Below, piece by piece: positions 46,400 through 57,410 of a stretch of DNA of 64,000 bases (positions within the stretch are counted from its first letter, which is position 1; every line of letters begins with the position of its first letter). The position numbers were made by a program, and so were the translations under genes. The notes beneath the pieces were generated by a model, which did no database searches, was not told the DNA's origin, and saw only the letters and a list, made by a program, of their open reading frames with translations. The stretch is from positions 7,225 through 71,224 of the forward strand of contig CALBZE010000061.1 of NCBI GenBank assembly GCA_937889645.1. Direction: 5' to 3'. Source of the DNA: an uncultured bacterium. GTDB taxonomy: Bacteria; Gemmatimonadota; Gemmatimonadetes; Longimicrobiales; RSA9.

Positions 46400-47274
46400 T
46401 GACGGTCGACGACCTGCCGCTGCGCCGCACGCGCGAATTGGGCCGGTTCCGGCTGCACGCACTGGAGGCGGGACTCCAGCGTCTCGACGGCGGCGCGATG
46501 TTCGGCGTGGTGCCGAAGCCGCTCTGGGAGCGGCGCATCGCCGCGGACGAGCGGAACCGCATCCCGCTCGCCATGCGTTGTCTGCTTGTCGAGACGCCGG
46601 ACGCGCTGATCCTGATCGACAACGGGGCGGGGAACAAGGAGGACGCGAAGTTCCTCGACATCTACGGGATCGAGAACGCCGGCTCGCCGACGCGGCTCGA
46701 GGACGCGATCCGCGACGCGGGCTTCTCGCCGGACGACGTCGCCTACGTCATCGACACGCACCTGCACTTCGACCACGCGGGCGGGAACACGTACCGGGAC
46801 GAGGAGGGGCGGGTCCGGATCTCGTTCCCCCGCGCGCGCTACGTGGTGCAGCGCGGCGAGTGGGAGTGGGCGCATCTCAAGAACGAGCGGATCCGCGCGA
46901 GCTACCTGCCGGACAACTTCGACCCCGTAGAGGCGGCCGGGCTGTTCGACTTCGTCGAGGGCGAGCACGAGCTGCTCCCCGGCGTCCGGCTGGTCCCGAC
47001 GCCGGGTCACACGCCGCACCACCAATCCGTCATCCTCAGTTCGGAGGGGGAGACGGCGTGCTTCCTGGCGGACCTGGTCCCGACGTCCGCGCACCTGCCG
47101 CTCCCGTGGATCATGGGGTACGACGTCGAGCCGCTCGTCACGCTGGAGAGCAAGCGGAAGATCCTCGGGCGCGCCAGGGAGGAGGGGTGGCTCCTGATCT
47201 TCGAGCACGACCCGCGCGTGGCGTGGGGCAGGCTCGATCCGAAGGAGGAGCGGCCGACGTTGATCGAGGAGTGA
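46396..47274 (+). CDS. Metallo-beta-lactamase-fold hydrolase
   Basis: A 292-residue enzyme with the zinc motif HLHFDHAGG and further ligands in PTPGHTPHH and FLADLVPTSAH. The layout, including RARYVVQRGEWEWA, resembles lactonase/phosphotriesterase-like MBL enzymes. The substrate is unknown. It overlaps the exonuclease gene by 4 bases and ends the rex operon. Confidence 0.85.
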   Translation: MMTVDDLPLRRTRELGRFRLHALEAGLQRLDGGAMFGVVPKPLWERRIAADERNRIPLAMRCLLVETPDALILIDNGAGNKEDAKFLDIYGIENAGSPTRLEDAIRDAGFSPDDVAYVIDTHLHFDHAGGNTYRDEEGRVRISFPRARYVVQRGEWEWAHLKNERIRASYLPDNFDPVEAAGLFDFVEGEHELLPGVRLVPTPGHTPHHQSVILSSEGETACFLADLVPTSAHLPLPWIMGYDVEPLVTLESKRKILGRAREEGWLLIFEHDPRVAWGRLDPKEERPTLIEE

Positions 47275-47399
47275 CAGTGGTCCGAGGCGTGACCCCGGCC
47301 CCTGGCCTGGAGGCGGATCGGTTCGTATCTTCCCGCGGCTCCGCATCGATGCCCTGGCGGATGATTTCGTGGCCACTGGCTGATCGTAGGAGATAGATC

Positions 47400-48611
47400 A
47401 TGGCAGACGCAGCACGCACACCGGTGATCGTCGGCGCGGCGCGCACGCCGATCGGCCGATTCCTCGGCGGGCTGGCGCCGCTCTCGGCGCCGGAGCTCGG
47501 CGGCATTGCGATCCGGGCGGCGATCGAGCGCGCGGGGATCGACCCCGCCGAGATCGACGACGTCATCCTCGGCAACGTGGTCTCGGCCGGGCTCGGGCAG
47601 GCGCCGGCGCGCCAGGCGGCGATCCGGGGCGGCGTCCCGGAGTCCGTGGGCGCCATGGGCGTGAGCCGCGTCTGCGGCTCCGGGCTCATGGCCGTCATGC
47701 TCGCGGCGCAGGCGATCCGTGCCGGGGATGCCAAGCTCATGGTCGCGGGCGGGATGGAGTCGATGTCCAACGCGCCGCACTACCTGCGCGGCTACCGCGA
47801 CGGGATCAAGTTCGGCACGCAGCAGGTCGTCGACGGGCTGATCCACGACGGGCTGTGGTGCGCGTTCCATGAGTGCCACATGGGCGGGCACGCCGAGTAC
47901 ACGGCGTGGAAGGCCGGGATCACGCGCGAGGAGGCCGACCGCTTCTCCCTCGAGTCGCACCGGAAGGCGATCGCGGCGATCGACGCGGGGAAGTTCCGCG
48001 AGGAGATCGTCCCGGTCGAGATCGCGGGGCGCAAGGGCGCGGTCGTGATCGACACGGACGAGCCGCCGCGGCGCGACACGTCGATGGAGGCGCTGGCGAA
48101 GCTGAAGCCGGCGTTCCTGAACGACATGCCGCCCGAGGTGACGAACCCGGTCGTGACGGCGGGGAACGCGCCGGGGCTGAACGACGGCGCGGCGGCGGTG
48201 GTCGTGGCGAGCGAGGAGTACGCGAAGGCGCACGGGCTGCCGGTCCTGGCGCGGATCAACGCGTACGCGACGGGCGCGGTCGCGCCGCGGGAGCTGTTCT
48301 TCGCCCCCGTCCGCGCGGTCCGGCGCGTCATGGAGAAGGAAGGCACGACCATCGGCGACTACGACCTGATCGAGGCGAACGAGGCGTTCGCGGTACAGGC
48401 GCTGGCCGACGGGAAGGAGCTCGGCTGGGATTGGGACCGGGTCAACGTGCACGGCGGCGCGGTCGCGCTTGGCCACCCGATCGGCGCGTCGGGCGCCCGG
48501 ATCCTGACCACGCTGCTCTACGCTCTCAAGGATCGCAACGCGAGCCGCGGCCTGGCCACGCTGTGCCTCGGCGGCGGCGACGCCGTTGCCCTCTCGGTGG
48601 AAAGGGTGTGA
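47400..48611 (+). CDS. Acetyl-CoA C-acetyltransferase (thiolase)
   Basis: Condenses or cleaves acetoacetyl-CoA-type thioesters. The 403-residue protein has nucleophile Cys92 in [11 protein letters not shown], the [10 protein letters not shown] motif and the C-terminal [11 protein letters not shown] and [15 protein letters not shown] precedes the ATG. The 125 bases upstream contain a possible -10 TATCTT (47326-47331) but no good -35. Fatty-acid and amino-acid degradation genes follow at 50 kb. Confidence 0.93.
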   Translation: MADAARTPVIVGAARTPIGRFLGGLAPLSAPELGGIAIRAAIERAGIDPAEIDDVILGNVVSAGLGQAPARQAAIRGGVPESVGAMGVSRVCGSGLMAVMLAAQAIRAGDAKLMVAGGMESMSNAPHYLRGYRDGIKFGTQQVVDGLIHDGLWCAFHECHMGGHAEYTAWKAGITREEADRFSLESHRKAIAAIDAGKFREEIVPVEIAGRKGAVVIDTDEPPRRDTSMEALAKLKPAFLNDMPPEVTNPVVTAGNAPGLNDGAAAVVVASEEYAKAHGLPVLARINAYATGAVAPRELFFAPVRAVRRVMEKEGTTIGDYDLIEANEAFAVQALADGKELGWDWDRVNVHGGAVALGHPIGASGARILTTLLYALKDRNASRGLATLCLGGGDAVALSVERV

Positions 48612-48613
48612 CG

Positions 48614-49210
48614 ATGACGAATCTGGTGCTACAGCTCCGCAGGATCGCCGGGATCGAGGTGGTCGCGAACCGCGCCGCGCGGCGCGTCGTGATGGTGGCC
48701 GCCTTCGCGCTGCTGACCGCGCTGAGCGCGTACGTCGCGGTGCCGATCCCCGGGACGCAGGTGCCGGTCACGCTGCAGACGCTGGTCGTCGTCCTCGCGG
48801 GCGCGCTCCTCGGTCCCGGGCTGGGCGCCGCTTCCCAGGTGACGTATCTCGCCGCCGGGATGCTCGGCGCGCCGGTCTTCTCGGGTGGCGCGGCGGGGAT
48901 CGCATGGCTGCTGGGTCCGACCGGCGGCTACCTGCTCGCGTTCCCGGTCGCGGCCGTCGTGGCGGGCGCGCTGGCCGGCCGTAGCGGTGCGAACCGGATC
49001 GTCGCGACGGTGAGGCTCGGGCTCGCGCTCGCGGCCGGCGCGGCCGTGATCCTGGTGGGCGGCGCGTCGCAGCTCGCGATCATTACGGGGGATGCCGGGG
49101 CGGCCATCGCGCTCGGCGTCGCGCCATTCCTGGTAGGCGAGGTCGTAAAGCTCGCCGTGGCGGTAGTGATCGCCGCGCGGCTGCGCAATCGGACCCTCGA
49201 GCTGGTCTAA
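48614..49210 (+). CDS. bioY: Biotin transporter substrate-binding subunit BioY
   Basis: A 198-residue membrane protein with about six helices and the family sequence ALSAYVAVPIPGTQVPVTLQ. BioY binds biotin in the membrane and can work alone or with an ECF ATPase module, which is absent here. The ATG at 48614 follows the thiolase stop closely; a GTG at 48608 is possible. A strong terminator overlaps its stop codon. Confidence 0.92.
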   Translation: MTNLVLQLRRIAGIEVVANRAARRVVMVAAFALLTALSAYVAVPIPGTQVPVTLQTLVVVLAGALLGPGLGAASQVTYLAAGMLGAPVFSGGAAGIAWLLGPTGGYLLAFPVAAVVAGALAGRSGANRIVATVRLGLALAAGAAVILVGGASQLAIITGDAGAAIALGVAPFLVGEVVKLAVAVVIAARLRNRTLELV

Positions 49211-49228
49211 CCGGCTCGAGGGTCTTTT
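49192..49228 (+). terminator. Strong intrinsic terminator after bioY
   Basis: A stem of 14 pairs (arms 49192-49205 and 49211-49224, loop TCTAA) runs through the bioY stop codon and is followed by TTTT. It separates the thiolase-bioY unit from the CPBP protease gene. Confidence 0.85.
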
Positions 49229-49233
49229 CGTCG

Positions 49234-50148
49234 ATGGGTTCCGGCCGCGCGTCGGTCCTCATCGCGAACGGCACGCTGCGCGCGCCCTGGAGGATCCTGC
49301 TCTTCCTGGGGCTCGGCTTCGTGCTGTACGTCGCGGGGAGCCTCGTCGCGGTGACCGTGTTCGGCCCGCCGGGCACGGGGAAGACCCTGCTCTTCTGGCA
49401 GGCGATCCCGCTCGTCGCCGCGCTCGGCGCCGGGTGGGTCCTGCTCGCGGCGGTCGACCGCCGGCGCCCGGGCGCGCTAGGCTTCGCCTGGACGTCGAAC
49501 ACGGTCCGCGAGATCTGGGCGGGGCTCCTGATCGGCGGCGGCGCGCTCGCGGTCGTGGTCGGCGCCCTCGCCGCCGCGGGGTGGATCGGCTTTGCCGCGG
49601 ACGAGGGGACCGCGGGGGTGTACGTCCGGACCCTGGCCCTCGACCTGGCGGCGTTCACCGTCGCGGCGGCGTTCGAGGAAGCGGCGTTTCGCGGGTACCC
49701 GTTCCAGGTGCTGACGCAGGCGATCGGCCCGGTCGCAGCGACGCTGCTCGCCAGCGCGGCGTTCGCGGTCGCACATCTGGGGAACCCGAACGTGACCGCG
49801 ATCGGGCTGCTCAACATCTTCCTCGCCGGCGTGCTGCTCTCGGCCGCGTACCTCCGGACGCGGAGCCTCTGGTTCGCGACCGCGGTGCACGTAGGGTGGA
49901 ACTGGACGATGGCGTCGCTCTTCGATCTGCCGGTGAGCGGCCTCGGGTTCTTCAACACGCCGCTCTACGACGTGGCGGAGACGGGGCCGGACTGGATGAC
50001 GGGCGGCCCGTTCGGCCCCGAGGGCGGACTCGGCGCGACGGTGGCCTTCGCGCTGGCGCTCGTCGCCGTGCAGCGCCTGCCCGGGCTCGACGAGGCGCCG
50101 GAGATGCGCGAACTCGAGCCGCTCGTGGACCGGCGGGCGGCCGCTTGA
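49234..50148 (+). CDS. CPBP-family intramembrane protease
   Basis: A 304-residue membrane protein with about eight hydrophobic helices and the CPBP/Rce1-like motifs [20 protein letters not shown] and HVGWNWT, which carry the predicted metal-binding or catalytic Glu and His. Members cut membrane-bound peptides or CaaX proteins; the substrate is unknown. It starts 6 bases after the bioY terminator and has no obvious promoter. Confidence 0.86.
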   Translation: MGSGRASVLIANGTLRAPWRILLFLGLGFVLYVAGSLVAVTVFGPPGTGKTLLFWQAIPLVAALGAGWVLLAAVDRRRPGALGFAWTSNTVREIWAGLLIGGGALAVVVGALAAAGWIGFAADEGTAGVYVRTLALDLAAFTVAAAFEEAAFRGYPFQVLTQAIGPVAATLLASAAFAVAHLGNPNVTAIGLLNIFLAGVLLSAAYLRTRSLWFATAVHVGWNWTMASLFDLPVSGLGFFNTPLYDVAETGPDWMTGGPFGPEGGLGATVAFALALVAVQRLPGLDEAPEMRELEPLVDRRAAA

Positions 50149-50173
50149 TAGACGGAATAGGAGGGATTGGATC

Positions 50174-51025
50174 GTGGACGTTCGTCGGGTGGCGGTGATC
50201 GGCGGTGGCACGATGGGCAACGGGATCGCCCACGTCTTCGCCCAGCATGGATATGAGACGGTCCTGATCGATGTCGCGGAGGACCGGCTCGAGCGTGCGG
50301 TCGCGACGATCGCCGCGAATCTGGACCGCCAGATCAAGAAGGGCACGCTGGAGCCCGCCGCCAAGGAGGCGACCCTGGGCCGGATTCGGACCGCGACGTC
50401 GCTCGACGCCGCGGCCGGGACGCAGCTCGTCGTCGAGGCGGTGCCCGAGAAGCTGGAGATGAAGGTCGAGATCTTCCGCGCGCTGGACGAGAAGACCGCG
50501 CCGGAGGCGATCCTGGCATCGAACACGTCGTCGATCTCGATCACGGAGCTGGCCCGCACAACGTGTCGTCCCGAGCAGGTCATCGGGATGCACTTCATGA
50601 ACCCGGTTCCCGTCATGCAGCTCGTCGAGGTGATCCGGGGCCTGCAGACGTCGGACGAGACGACGGCGACGGTCATGGAGCTGTCGCGCGCGCTCGGGAA
50701 GACGCCGGTCGAGGCGAACGACTTCCCGGGCTTCGTCTCGAACCGCATCCTCATGCCGATGATCAACGAGGCGATCTACTGCCTGATGGAGGGTGTGGCC
50801 GAGGCGGAGGCGATCGACACCGTCATGAAGCTCGGTATGAACCACCCGATGGGCCCGCTCGCGCTGGCGGACCTGATCGGCCTGGATACGTGCCTTTCGA
50901 TCATGGAGGTGCTGCATCGGGACCTGGGGGACGACAAGTACCGCCCGTGCCCGCTCCTGAGGAAGTACGTCGCCGCCGGGTGGCTGGGCCGCAAGACGGG
51001 CCGGGGCTTCTACGCTTACGGGTGA
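50174..51025 (+). CDS. 3-hydroxybutyryl-CoA dehydrogenase
   Basis: A 283-residue NAD-dependent enzyme oxidising 3-hydroxyacyl-CoA or reducing acetoacetyl-CoA. It starts [18 protein letters not shown], with the catalytic [10 protein letters not shown] and HFMNPVPVM, and a C-terminal helical domain with [18 protein letters not shown] lies 8 bases before the GTG start. It forms a unit with the following acyl-CoA dehydrogenase. Confidence 0.93.
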   Translation: MDVRRVAVIGGGTMGNGIAHVFAQHGYETVLIDVAEDRLERAVATIAANLDRQIKKGTLEPAAKEATLGRIRTATSLDAAAGTQLVVEAVPEKLEMKVEIFRALDEKTAPEAILASNTSSISITELARTTCRPEQVIGMHFMNPVPVMQLVEVIRGLQTSDETTATVMELSRALGKTPVEANDFPGFVSNRILMPMINEAIYCLMEGVAEAEAIDTVMKLGMNHPMGPLALADLIGLDTCLSIMEVLHRDLGDDKYRPCPLLRKYVAAGWLGRKTGRGFYAYG

Positions 51026-51032
51026 CGGTCCG

Positions 51033-52133
51033 ATGAACGAAGAGCTGGAGCAGGTCCGATCGCTGGCGCGGGAATTCGCGGAGGCCGAGCTGCGGCCTCA
51101 CGTCGAGACGTGGGACCGCGAGCGTCGGCTCGACCCTGCGGTTCTGTCGCATCTGGCCGAGCTCGGCTTCTTCGGGATGCGCGTCCCCGAGGCGTACGGC
51201 GGGATGGAGTTCGACCTCCCGACGTACGTCGCGGTGCTGGAGGAGCTGTCGTGGGGCGAGCCGTCGGTGGCGCTGACGGTCTCGATCCACAGCGCGTTCG
51301 CGGTCGAGGCGATCCTGCGCCACGGGACCGAGGCGCAGAAGGAGCGCTGGCTCGGCCCCCTCGCCGCGGGCGAGGTGATCGGCTGCTTCGCGCTCTCGGA
51401 GCCGGAGGCCGGCTCCGACGCGGCGTCGATCCGGACGCGCGCCACGCGCGACGGCGACGGATGGGTCCTGACGGGGACCAAGAAATGGGTGACGAACGCG
51501 CGGCTGGCCGGGCTCGCGGTCGTGGCGGCGCGGGTGGACGATAAGATCGCGCTCTTCCTGGTCCCGACGGACAGCGCGGGGTATGAGGTCACGGGCGTCG
51601 AGACGACGATGGGGCTGCGGCCGATCGAGGTCGCGACCGTCGAGCTGCGCGACGTCCGGCTCCCGGCCGACGCGCTGCTCGGCGACCCGACGCGCGGCTT
51701 CCACTACGCGATGGAGTCGCTCGACATCGGGCGCCTCGGGATCGCCGCGCAGGCGACCGGGATCGCGCGTGCCGCGCTCGAGCACGCCGTGCGGTACGCG
51801 GGCGAGCGCGAGCAGTTCGGCCAGAAGCTCAATACATTCGAGGGCATTCAGTTCAAACTCGCGGACATGGCCACCCGGGTCGAGGCCGCGCGGGCGCTGG
51901 TCGGCGCCGCGGCGCGGTCGCCGTCGACGCGCGCTTCGGCCATGGCCAAGGTCTTCGCGAGCGAGACGGCCATGTGGGTCACGACCCAGGCCGTCCAGGT
52001 GTACGGTGGCTACGGCTACATGCGCGACTATCCGGTCGAGAAGCTCATGCGCGATGCCAAGGCCACCGAGATCTACGAGGGCACCAACGAGATCCTGCGC
52101 GTCGTGATCGCGCGCGAGTTGTACCGCTCGTGA
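51033..52133 (+). CDS. Acyl-CoA dehydrogenase
   Basis: A 366-residue flavoenzyme of the short/branched-chain class. It has the FAD/substrate motif [15 protein letters not shown], then GTKKWVTNA, and the C-terminal [15 protein letters not shown] with the predicted catalytic Glu in IYEGTNEI. It introduces the alpha-beta double bond in acyl-CoA. It lies 8 bases after the hydroxybutyryl-CoA dehydrogenase gene and before leucine dehydrogenase, which suggests branched-chain amino-acid breakdown. Confidence 0.92.
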   Translation: MNEELEQVRSLAREFAEAELRPHVETWDRERRLDPAVLSHLAELGFFGMRVPEAYGGMEFDLPTYVAVLEELSWGEPSVALTVSIHSAFAVEAILRHGTEAQKERWLGPLAAGEVIGCFALSEPEAGSDAASIRTRATRDGDGWVLTGTKKWVTNARLAGLAVVAARVDDKIALFLVPTDSAGYEVTGVETTMGLRPIEVATVELRDVRLPADALLGDPTRGFHYAMESLDIGRLGIAAQATGIARAALEHAVRYAGEREQFGQKLNTFEGIQFKLADMATRVEAARALVGAAARSPSTRASAMAKVFASETAMWVTTQAVQVYGGYGYMRDYPVEKLMRDAKATEIYEGTNEILRVVIARELYRS

Positions 52134-52165
52134 CCCGCGCGGGAGCACATTTTTTTGGAGAGATC

Positions 52166-53221
52166 ATGGAGATTTTCGAGCGGATCGGTGAGTACGAGCA
52201 CGAGCAGGTCGTCTTCTGCTACGAGCCCGCGGCCGGATACAAGGGGATCATCGCCATCCACGACACGACCCTCGGCCCGGCGCTCGGCGGGACGCGCTTC
52301 TGGAACTACAGGTCGGACGAGGAAGCGCTGATCGACGTGCTCCGTCTCTCCCGCGGCATGACGTACAAGGCCGCCGTGACGGGCCTGAACCTGGGCGGGG
52401 GGAAGGCCGTCATCATCGGCGATCCGAAAACGACGCGCCGGGAGGCGATCTTCCGGGCGCACGGCCGGTTCGTCGAATCCCTGAAGGGCCGCTACATCAC
52501 GGCCGAGGACGTGGGGACCAGCACGGAGGACATGGACTACGTCCACATGGAGACGGAGTACGTGACCGGGATCGCGCACAAGAGCGGCGACCCGTCGCCC
52601 GTGACGGCCTACGGGACCTATCGGGGGATCAAGGCGTGCGCCTTCGAGCGTTACGGCAGCGATTCGCTCGAGGGGATGCGGATCGCGGTGCAGGGTCTCG
52701 GCCACGTCGGCTACCACCTCTGCCGGCTGCTCGCCGAGGAGGGCGCCAAGCTGACCGTCACGGACATCGACGAGGAGCGGATCCAGCGGGTGGTCAAGGA
52801 GTTCGGCGCCGTGGCCGTCGCGCCGGACCAGATCTACGGCGTCGATGCGCAGGTCTTCGCGCCGTGCGCTCTCGGCGCCGTCGTCAACGACGAGACGCTC
52901 CCGCAGTTCAAGTTCGACATCATCGCCGGCTCGGCGAACAACCAGCTGGCCGAGGAACGGCACGGCGACGAGCTGGAGCGGCGCGGGATCCTGTACGCGC
53001 CGGACTACGTGATCAACGCCGGCGGGCTGATCAACGTGTACGGCGAGCTGAACGGCTGGACGCGCGATCGTGCGCAGCGTAAGGCCGGCGAGATCTACGA
53101 TACGCTCCGCCAGATCTTCGAGCTGGCGAAGGCGCAGGGAATCCCGACGTACCAGGCGGCCGACCGGGTCGCCGAAATGCGAATCGAGCAGGTCGCGCAG
53201 ATCCAGCGGACCTGGGTGTGA
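52166..53221 (+). CDS. Leucine dehydrogenase (Glu/Leu/Phe/Val family)
   Basis: Deaminates branched-chain amino acids to 2-oxo acids with NAD. The 351-residue protein has the active-site lysines in [19 protein letters not shown] and the cofactor motif [11 protein letters not shown]. The length and the KAVIIG segment fit leucine rather than glutamate dehydrogenases. GGAG precedes the ATG at 52166. Confidence 0.9.
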   Translation: MEIFERIGEYEHEQVVFCYEPAAGYKGIIAIHDTTLGPALGGTRFWNYRSDEEALIDVLRLSRGMTYKAAVTGLNLGGGKAVIIGDPKTTRREAIFRAHGRFVESLKGRYITAEDVGTSTEDMDYVHMETEYVTGIAHKSGDPSPVTAYGTYRGIKACAFERYGSDSLEGMRIAVQGLGHVGYHLCRLLAEEGAKLTVTDIDEERIQRVVKEFGAVAVAPDQIYGVDAQVFAPCALGAVVNDETLPQFKFDIIAGSANNQLAEERHGDELERRGILYAPDYVINAGGLINVYGELNGWTRDRAQRKAGEIYDTLRQIFELAKAQGIPTYQAADRVAEMRIEQVAQIQRTWV

Positions 53222-53231
53222 GGTCCTGGCC

Positions 53232-54500
53232 ATGGACGTGCTGAAGGCGATCGATCCCGAGATCCACGACGCGATCGCGCGCGAGGCGGCGCGGCAGAAC
53301 GAAGGGCTCGAGCTGATCGCGAGCGAGAACTTCGTCTCACGCGCCGTCCTCGAGGCGCTGGGGTCGGTGCTCACGAACAAGTACGCGGAAGGGTACCCGG
53401 GCCGGCGCTACTACGGCGGGTGCGAGTGGGTCGACGTGGTCGAGCAGCTCGCGATCGACCGGTGCAAGGAGCTGTTCGGTGCCGAGCACGCGAACGTGCA
53501 GCCGCACGCCGGCGCGCCGGCCAACATGGCGGCGTACATGGCGTTCCTCGAGCCGGGCGACCGGGTGCTCGGGATGAGCCTGACGCACGGCGGACACCTC
53601 ACGCACGGCTCGCCGGTCAACTTCAGCGGCCGCCTGTTCGACGTGCATGCGTACGGCGTGCGCGAGGACACGGGGCGCATCGACTACGACGAGGTGCGGG
53701 AGCTGGCGCGGCGCGTCCGGCCGAAGATGATCGTGGCCGGCGCGAGCGCCTACCCGCGCCTCATCGACTTCGAGGCGTTCGGCTCGATCGCGAAGGAGGT
53801 CGGCGCGATCCTGATGGTCGACATGGCGCACATCGCCGGTCTGGTGGCCGGCGGCGTGCACCCGAGCCCGGTCCCGCACGCGGACGTGGTCACGTCGACG
53901 ACGCACAAGACGCTGCGGGGCCCGCGGAGCGGGTTCTTCGTGAGCCGGGCCGAGCACGCGAAGGCGCTCGACAAGCAGGTCTTCCCGGGGCTCCAGGGCG
54001 GGCCGCTCATGCACGTGATCGCCGCGAAGGCGGTCGCGTTCAAGGAGGCGCTGTCGCCGGAGTTCAAGGCGTACGCGCGGCAGATTGTGGCCAACGCGGC
54101 GACGCTCGCCGAGACGCTCCTCGAGCGCGGCGTCGAGCTGGTCAGCGGCGGGACGGACAATCACCTCCTGCTGATCGATCTGCGGCGTCGCGAGCTGACG
54201 GGGAAGGAGGCCGAGGAGGCGCTCGGCCGCGCGGGGATCACCGTGAACAAGAACACGGTTCCCGGCGAGATGCGGTCGCCGTTCGTGACGTCGGGCGTGC
54301 GTATCGGCACCGCCGCGCTCACGACGCGAGGGATGCGCGAGGAGGAGATGCGCCGGATCGGCGGCTGGATCGCGGACGTGCTCGAAGCGCCGACCAACGA
54401 GGCGGTGCTGCGCGAGGTCGCCGACGGCGTCGCCGAGCTGTGCCGCGCGTTTCCGCTCTACCCGGAGCTGGCGCACGGTCACGTGGCGGTGGGCACCTGA
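53232..54500 (+). CDS. glyA: Serine hydroxymethyltransferase
   Basis: Interconverts serine and glycine with transfer of a one-carbon unit to folate. The 422-residue PLP enzyme has Lys226 in [11 protein letters not shown], the motif [20 protein letters not shown] and [10 protein letters not shown]. It starts 11 bases after leucine dehydrogenase with GAGGT upstream, and ends before a palindromic terminator. Confidence 0.97.
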   Translation: MDVLKAIDPEIHDAIAREAARQNEGLELIASENFVSRAVLEALGSVLTNKYAEGYPGRRYYGGCEWVDVVEQLAIDRCKELFGAEHANVQPHAGAPANMAAYMAFLEPGDRVLGMSLTHGGHLTHGSPVNFSGRLFDVHAYGVREDTGRIDYDEVRELARRVRPKMIVAGASAYPRLIDFEAFGSIAKEVGAILMVDMAHIAGLVAGGVHPSPVPHADVVTSTTHKTLRGPRSGFFVSRAEHAKALDKQVFPGLQGGPLMHVIAAKAVAFKEALSPEFKAYARQIVANAATLAETLLERGVELVSGGTDNHLLLIDLRRRELTGKEAEEALGRAGITVNKNTVPGEMRSPFVTSGVRIGTAALTTRGMREEEMRRIGGWIADVLEAPTNEAVLREVADGVAELCRAFPLYPELAHGHVAVGT

Positions 54501-54533
54501 ACGCCGTCCACGGCTGGGAATTTGCATGGATCG

Positions 54534-54564
54534 GAGCCGGCCACGTGGCCGGCTCTTTCGTTTT
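54534..54564 (+). terminator. Perfect-palindrome terminator between glyA and lon
   Basis: A perfect 22-bp palindrome (54534-54555; arms GAGCCGGCCAC and GTGGCCGGCTC) is followed by TTTCGTTTT. The hairpin would fold with a small central loop. Confidence 0.75.
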
Positions 54565-54593
54565 CCAGGGCGTCCCCGTCGCACAGGCGGCCA

Positions 54594-56987
54594 ATGTCGA
54601 ACGACCAGCTCGCGAGCAGCACCGAGGACGGACGCATCCCGGAGCGGCTGCCGGTCCTCCCGCTCGTGGGCGTCGTCGTCTTCCCTCACATCCTGGTCCC
54701 CCTCGCCGTGACCGAGCCGCCGATGGTGAAGGCGGTGGGCGCGGCGGCGGTCGGGAGCAAGCGGATCGCGCTCGTCACCGTCCGCCCGGGGCGCGATCCC
54801 GCCGAGCCGCCGGGCGCCGAGCCGCCGTTCTACCCGGTCGGCACACTGGGCTTCATCCTCCAGCACGTCACCATGCCGGACGCGAGCCTGCGGGTCCTGG
54901 TCCAGGGGCGTGCGCGGCTGCGGGTGTCGGACTTCCGGCAGGAGGACGGCGTCTGGACGGCGGCGGTCGAGGAGATGCCGGCCTCCGAGGAAGACCAGCT
55001 CCGGGTCCAGGCGCTCCAGCGCATCGTCGTGGGGCAGTTCGAGGAGATCGCCGCGCTCCTCCCCCAGGGCGCCGACGAGGTCAAGCAGTTCCTCGCGCAC
55101 GTCACGGACGCCGACCACCTCGCCGATCTCATCGGCGCGCACCTGGCCGTCGACGTCGAGCGCAAGCAGCGACTCCTCGAGGAGCCGAGCGTCGCCCGCC
55201 GGCTCGAGCAGCTCGCCGCGATCCTGAAGGAGGAGCAGAAGGTCCTCGAGTACGGCTCGGAGCTCCAGCGCAAGCTCAGGGACGAGGTCGAGAAGACGCA
55301 GAAGGAGTTCTGGCTCCGCGAGCAGATGCGCGTCATCCGGGACGAGCTGGGGGAGGGGGAGGAGAGCGACGCGGAGCTGTTCCGGCGGCGCATCGCGGCG
55401 GCGGGGATGCCGGACGGGGTGCGGGAGCAGGCGGAGCGCGAGCTACGGCGACTGGAGCGCACCCCCGAGCAGGTGCCGGACTACCACATCATCCGCGGCT
55501 ACCTCGAGTGGCTGGTCGAGATGCCGTGGTCGCGCGAGAGCGGCGGGACGATCGACCTCAAGCACGCGCGTGAGGTCCTCGACCGCGACCACTACGACCT
55601 GGACGAGATCAAGGAGCGCCTCGTCGAATTCCTGGCCGTCCGCAAGCTGAACCCGGAGCAGAAGGGGCCGATCCTCTGCTTCGTCGGGCCGCCGGGGGTC
55701 GGGAAGACGTCGCTGGGGCGCAGCATCGCCGAGGCGCTGGGACGCGAGTTCGTCCGCGTCTCGCTCGGCGGGATCCGCGACGAGGCGGAGATCCGCGGCC
55801 ACCGGCGCACCTACATCGGCGCGCTGCCGGGGCGCATCGTGCGGGGGATCCGTCAGGCCGGCGTGCGCGACCCGGTCTTCATGCTTGACGAGATCGACAA
55901 GGTCGGCCAGGATTTCCGTGGCGACCCGACCGCCGCGCTCCTCGAGGTGCTCGACCCGGCGCAGAACCACACGTTCTCGGACCACTACCTCGAGGTGCCG
56001 TTCGACCTCTCACGGGTCCTCTTCATCGCCACGGCCAACACGCTGGCGTCGGTTCCCCCGGCGCTGCAGGACCGGCTCGAGGTCCTCGAGCTGCCCGGCT
56101 ACACCGCCAGCGAGAAGTTCGAGATCGCCCGGCGCCACCAGATCCCGCGCCAGCTCGCCGCCGCCGGACTCGAGCCCGGCGCGGTCGAGATCGACGACGG
56201 CGCGCTTAGGCGCCTCATCGACGGTTACACCCGCGAGGCCGGCGTGCGCGAGCTCGAACGGCAGATCGCGCGCATCATGCGGAAGATCGCGCTGCGCCGT
56301 GTCGAATCCGGGGACGAGAGCCCGGTCGGGATCACCGAGGCCAACCTCGAGGAGTTCGCCGGCAAGCGCCGCTTCGAGCAGGAGCTCGCCGGCCGCCGGG
56401 ACGAGATCGGGACCGCGACGGCTCTGGCGTTCACGCCCGCGGGCGGCCAGATTCTCTTCGTCGAGGCGGTCGCCGTGCCGGGCGCGGGCGACATCCACCT
56501 GACCGGCCACCTCGGCGACGTCATGAAGGAGTCGGCCCGGGCGGCCTACAGCTACGTCCGGTCGCACGCCGACCGGCTCGGGATCCCGGCCGACCGCTTC
56601 GCCGAGCGCGACGTGCACGTCCACGTCCCGACCGGCGCGACGCCCAAGGACGGCCCCTCGGCCGGCGTGGCCATGGTGGTGGCGCTCACGTCGCTCTTCT
56701 CCGGCCGGCCCGTTCGGCGGGACGTCGCGATGACGGGTGAGGTCACGCTGCGCGGCCACGTCCTCCCCGTCGGCGGCATGAAGGAAAAGCTCATCGCCGC
56801 CGCGCAGGCCGGGATCCGCACCGTTCTGCTCCCCAGACGGAACGAGGCGGACCTCGCGGATGTACCGGAGGATGTGAAACGGCACGTGCAATTCGTTTTC
56901 CTGGAAGATGTTGCACAGGCAGTCGACCTGGCGCTCGCGGGCCGCATCGCCCGCGGCGACGATGCAATCCAACGGGCTGCGTCCTGA
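54594..56987 (+). CDS. lon: ATP-dependent protease Lon
   Basis: A cytoplasmic AAA+ protease of 797 residues. It has the N-terminal LON domain (about 18-215; [14 protein letters not shown]), a coiled coil, Walker [10 protein letters not shown], Walker [11 protein letters not shown] and the Ser689-Lys732 dyad (PKDGPSAG and GGMKEK), with the 43-residue spacing known for E. coli Lon. The ATG at 54594 gives the usual start. It begins 30 bases after the terminator. Confidence 0.96.
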   Translation: MSNDQLASSTEDGRIPERLPVLPLVGVVVFPHILVPLAVTEPPMVKAVGAAAVGSKRIALVTVRPGRDPAEPPGAEPPFYPVGTLGFILQHVTMPDASLRVLVQGRARLRVSDFRQEDGVWTAAVEEMPASEEDQLRVQALQRIVVGQFEEIAALLPQGADEVKQFLAHVTDADHLADLIGAHLAVDVERKQRLLEEPSVARRLEQLAAILKEEQKVLEYGSELQRKLRDEVEKTQKEFWLREQMRVIRDELGEGEESDAELFRRRIAAAGMPDGVREQAERELRRLERTPEQVPDYHIIRGYLEWLVEMPWSRESGGTIDLKHAREVLDRDHYDLDEIKERLVEFLAVRKLNPEQKGPILCFVGPPGVGKTSLGRSIAEALGREFVRVSLGGIRDEAEIRGHRRTYIGALPGRIVRGIRQAGVRDPVFMLDEIDKVGQDFRGDPTAALLEVLDPAQNHTFSDHYLEVPFDLSRVLFIATANTLASVPPALQDRLEVLELPGYTASEKFEIARRHQIPRQLAAAGLEPGAVEIDDGALRRLIDGYTREAGVRELERQIARIMRKIALRRVESGDESPVGITEANLEEFAGKRRFEQELAGRRDEIGTATALAFTPAGGQILFVEAVAVPGAGDIHLTGHLGDVMKESARAAYSYVRSHADRLGIPADRFAERDVHVHVPTGATPKDGPSAGVAMVVALTSLFSGRPVRRDVAMTGEVTLRGHVLPVGGMKEKLIAAAQAGIRTVLLPRRNEADLADVPEDVKRHVQFVFLEDVAQAVDLALAGRIARGDDAIQRAAS

Positions 56988-57002
56988 CCCCTTCGAGAGA
57001 CG

Positions 57003-57386
57003 ATGAGTCACGCCATCTTCGATGAAGAGGTGATGGAGCGCTTGCGTGAGCGCCATCCCCGATTCCACGAGACGGCCTACCTGTTCGTGCTCTCGGCGCT
57101 GCACCACGTCATCGAGAGGCTGCCGGAGCCGCGACACATCAGCGGGCGCGAGCTCGCCGAGGGGATCCGCGATCTCGCGATCGAGCGCTTCGGCCCCATG
57201 GCCCGAACGGTCCTGGAGTACTGGGGCATCCGGTCGACGCGCGACTTCGGCGACATGGTCTTCGCCCTCGTGGACTGCGGCGTGCTGATCAAGCAGCCCG
57301 AGGACTCGCCCGAGGACTTCGTCGACGTCTTCGACTTCGAGCAGGCCTTCGAGCGGGACTACCCATGGGGAGTCGATATCCGATGA
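57003..57386 (+). CDS. Minf_1886-family protein
   Basis: A 127-residue helical protein (MSHAIFDEEVMERLRERHPR, then FHETAYLFVLSALHHVIERL and FGPMARTVLEYWGIRSTRDFG). It matches the conserved Minf_1886 family of unknown function. There is no signal peptide. It starts 15 bases after lon. Confidence 0.8.
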   Translation: MSHAIFDEEVMERLRERHPRFHETAYLFVLSALHHVIERLPEPRHISGRELAEGIRDLAIERFGPMARTVLEYWGIRSTRDFGDMVFALVDCGVLIKQPEDSPEDFVDVFDFEQAFERDYPWGVDIR

Positions 57387-57410
57387 CGGCCGAGCCGTGT
57401 TGGTAGTTGA

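Noticed and set aside
47349..47396. 15-codon leader peptide (MPWRMISWPLADRRR) before thiolase
   Set aside because: There is no attenuator hairpin and no runs of a regulatory amino acid; two Trp codons are not enough.
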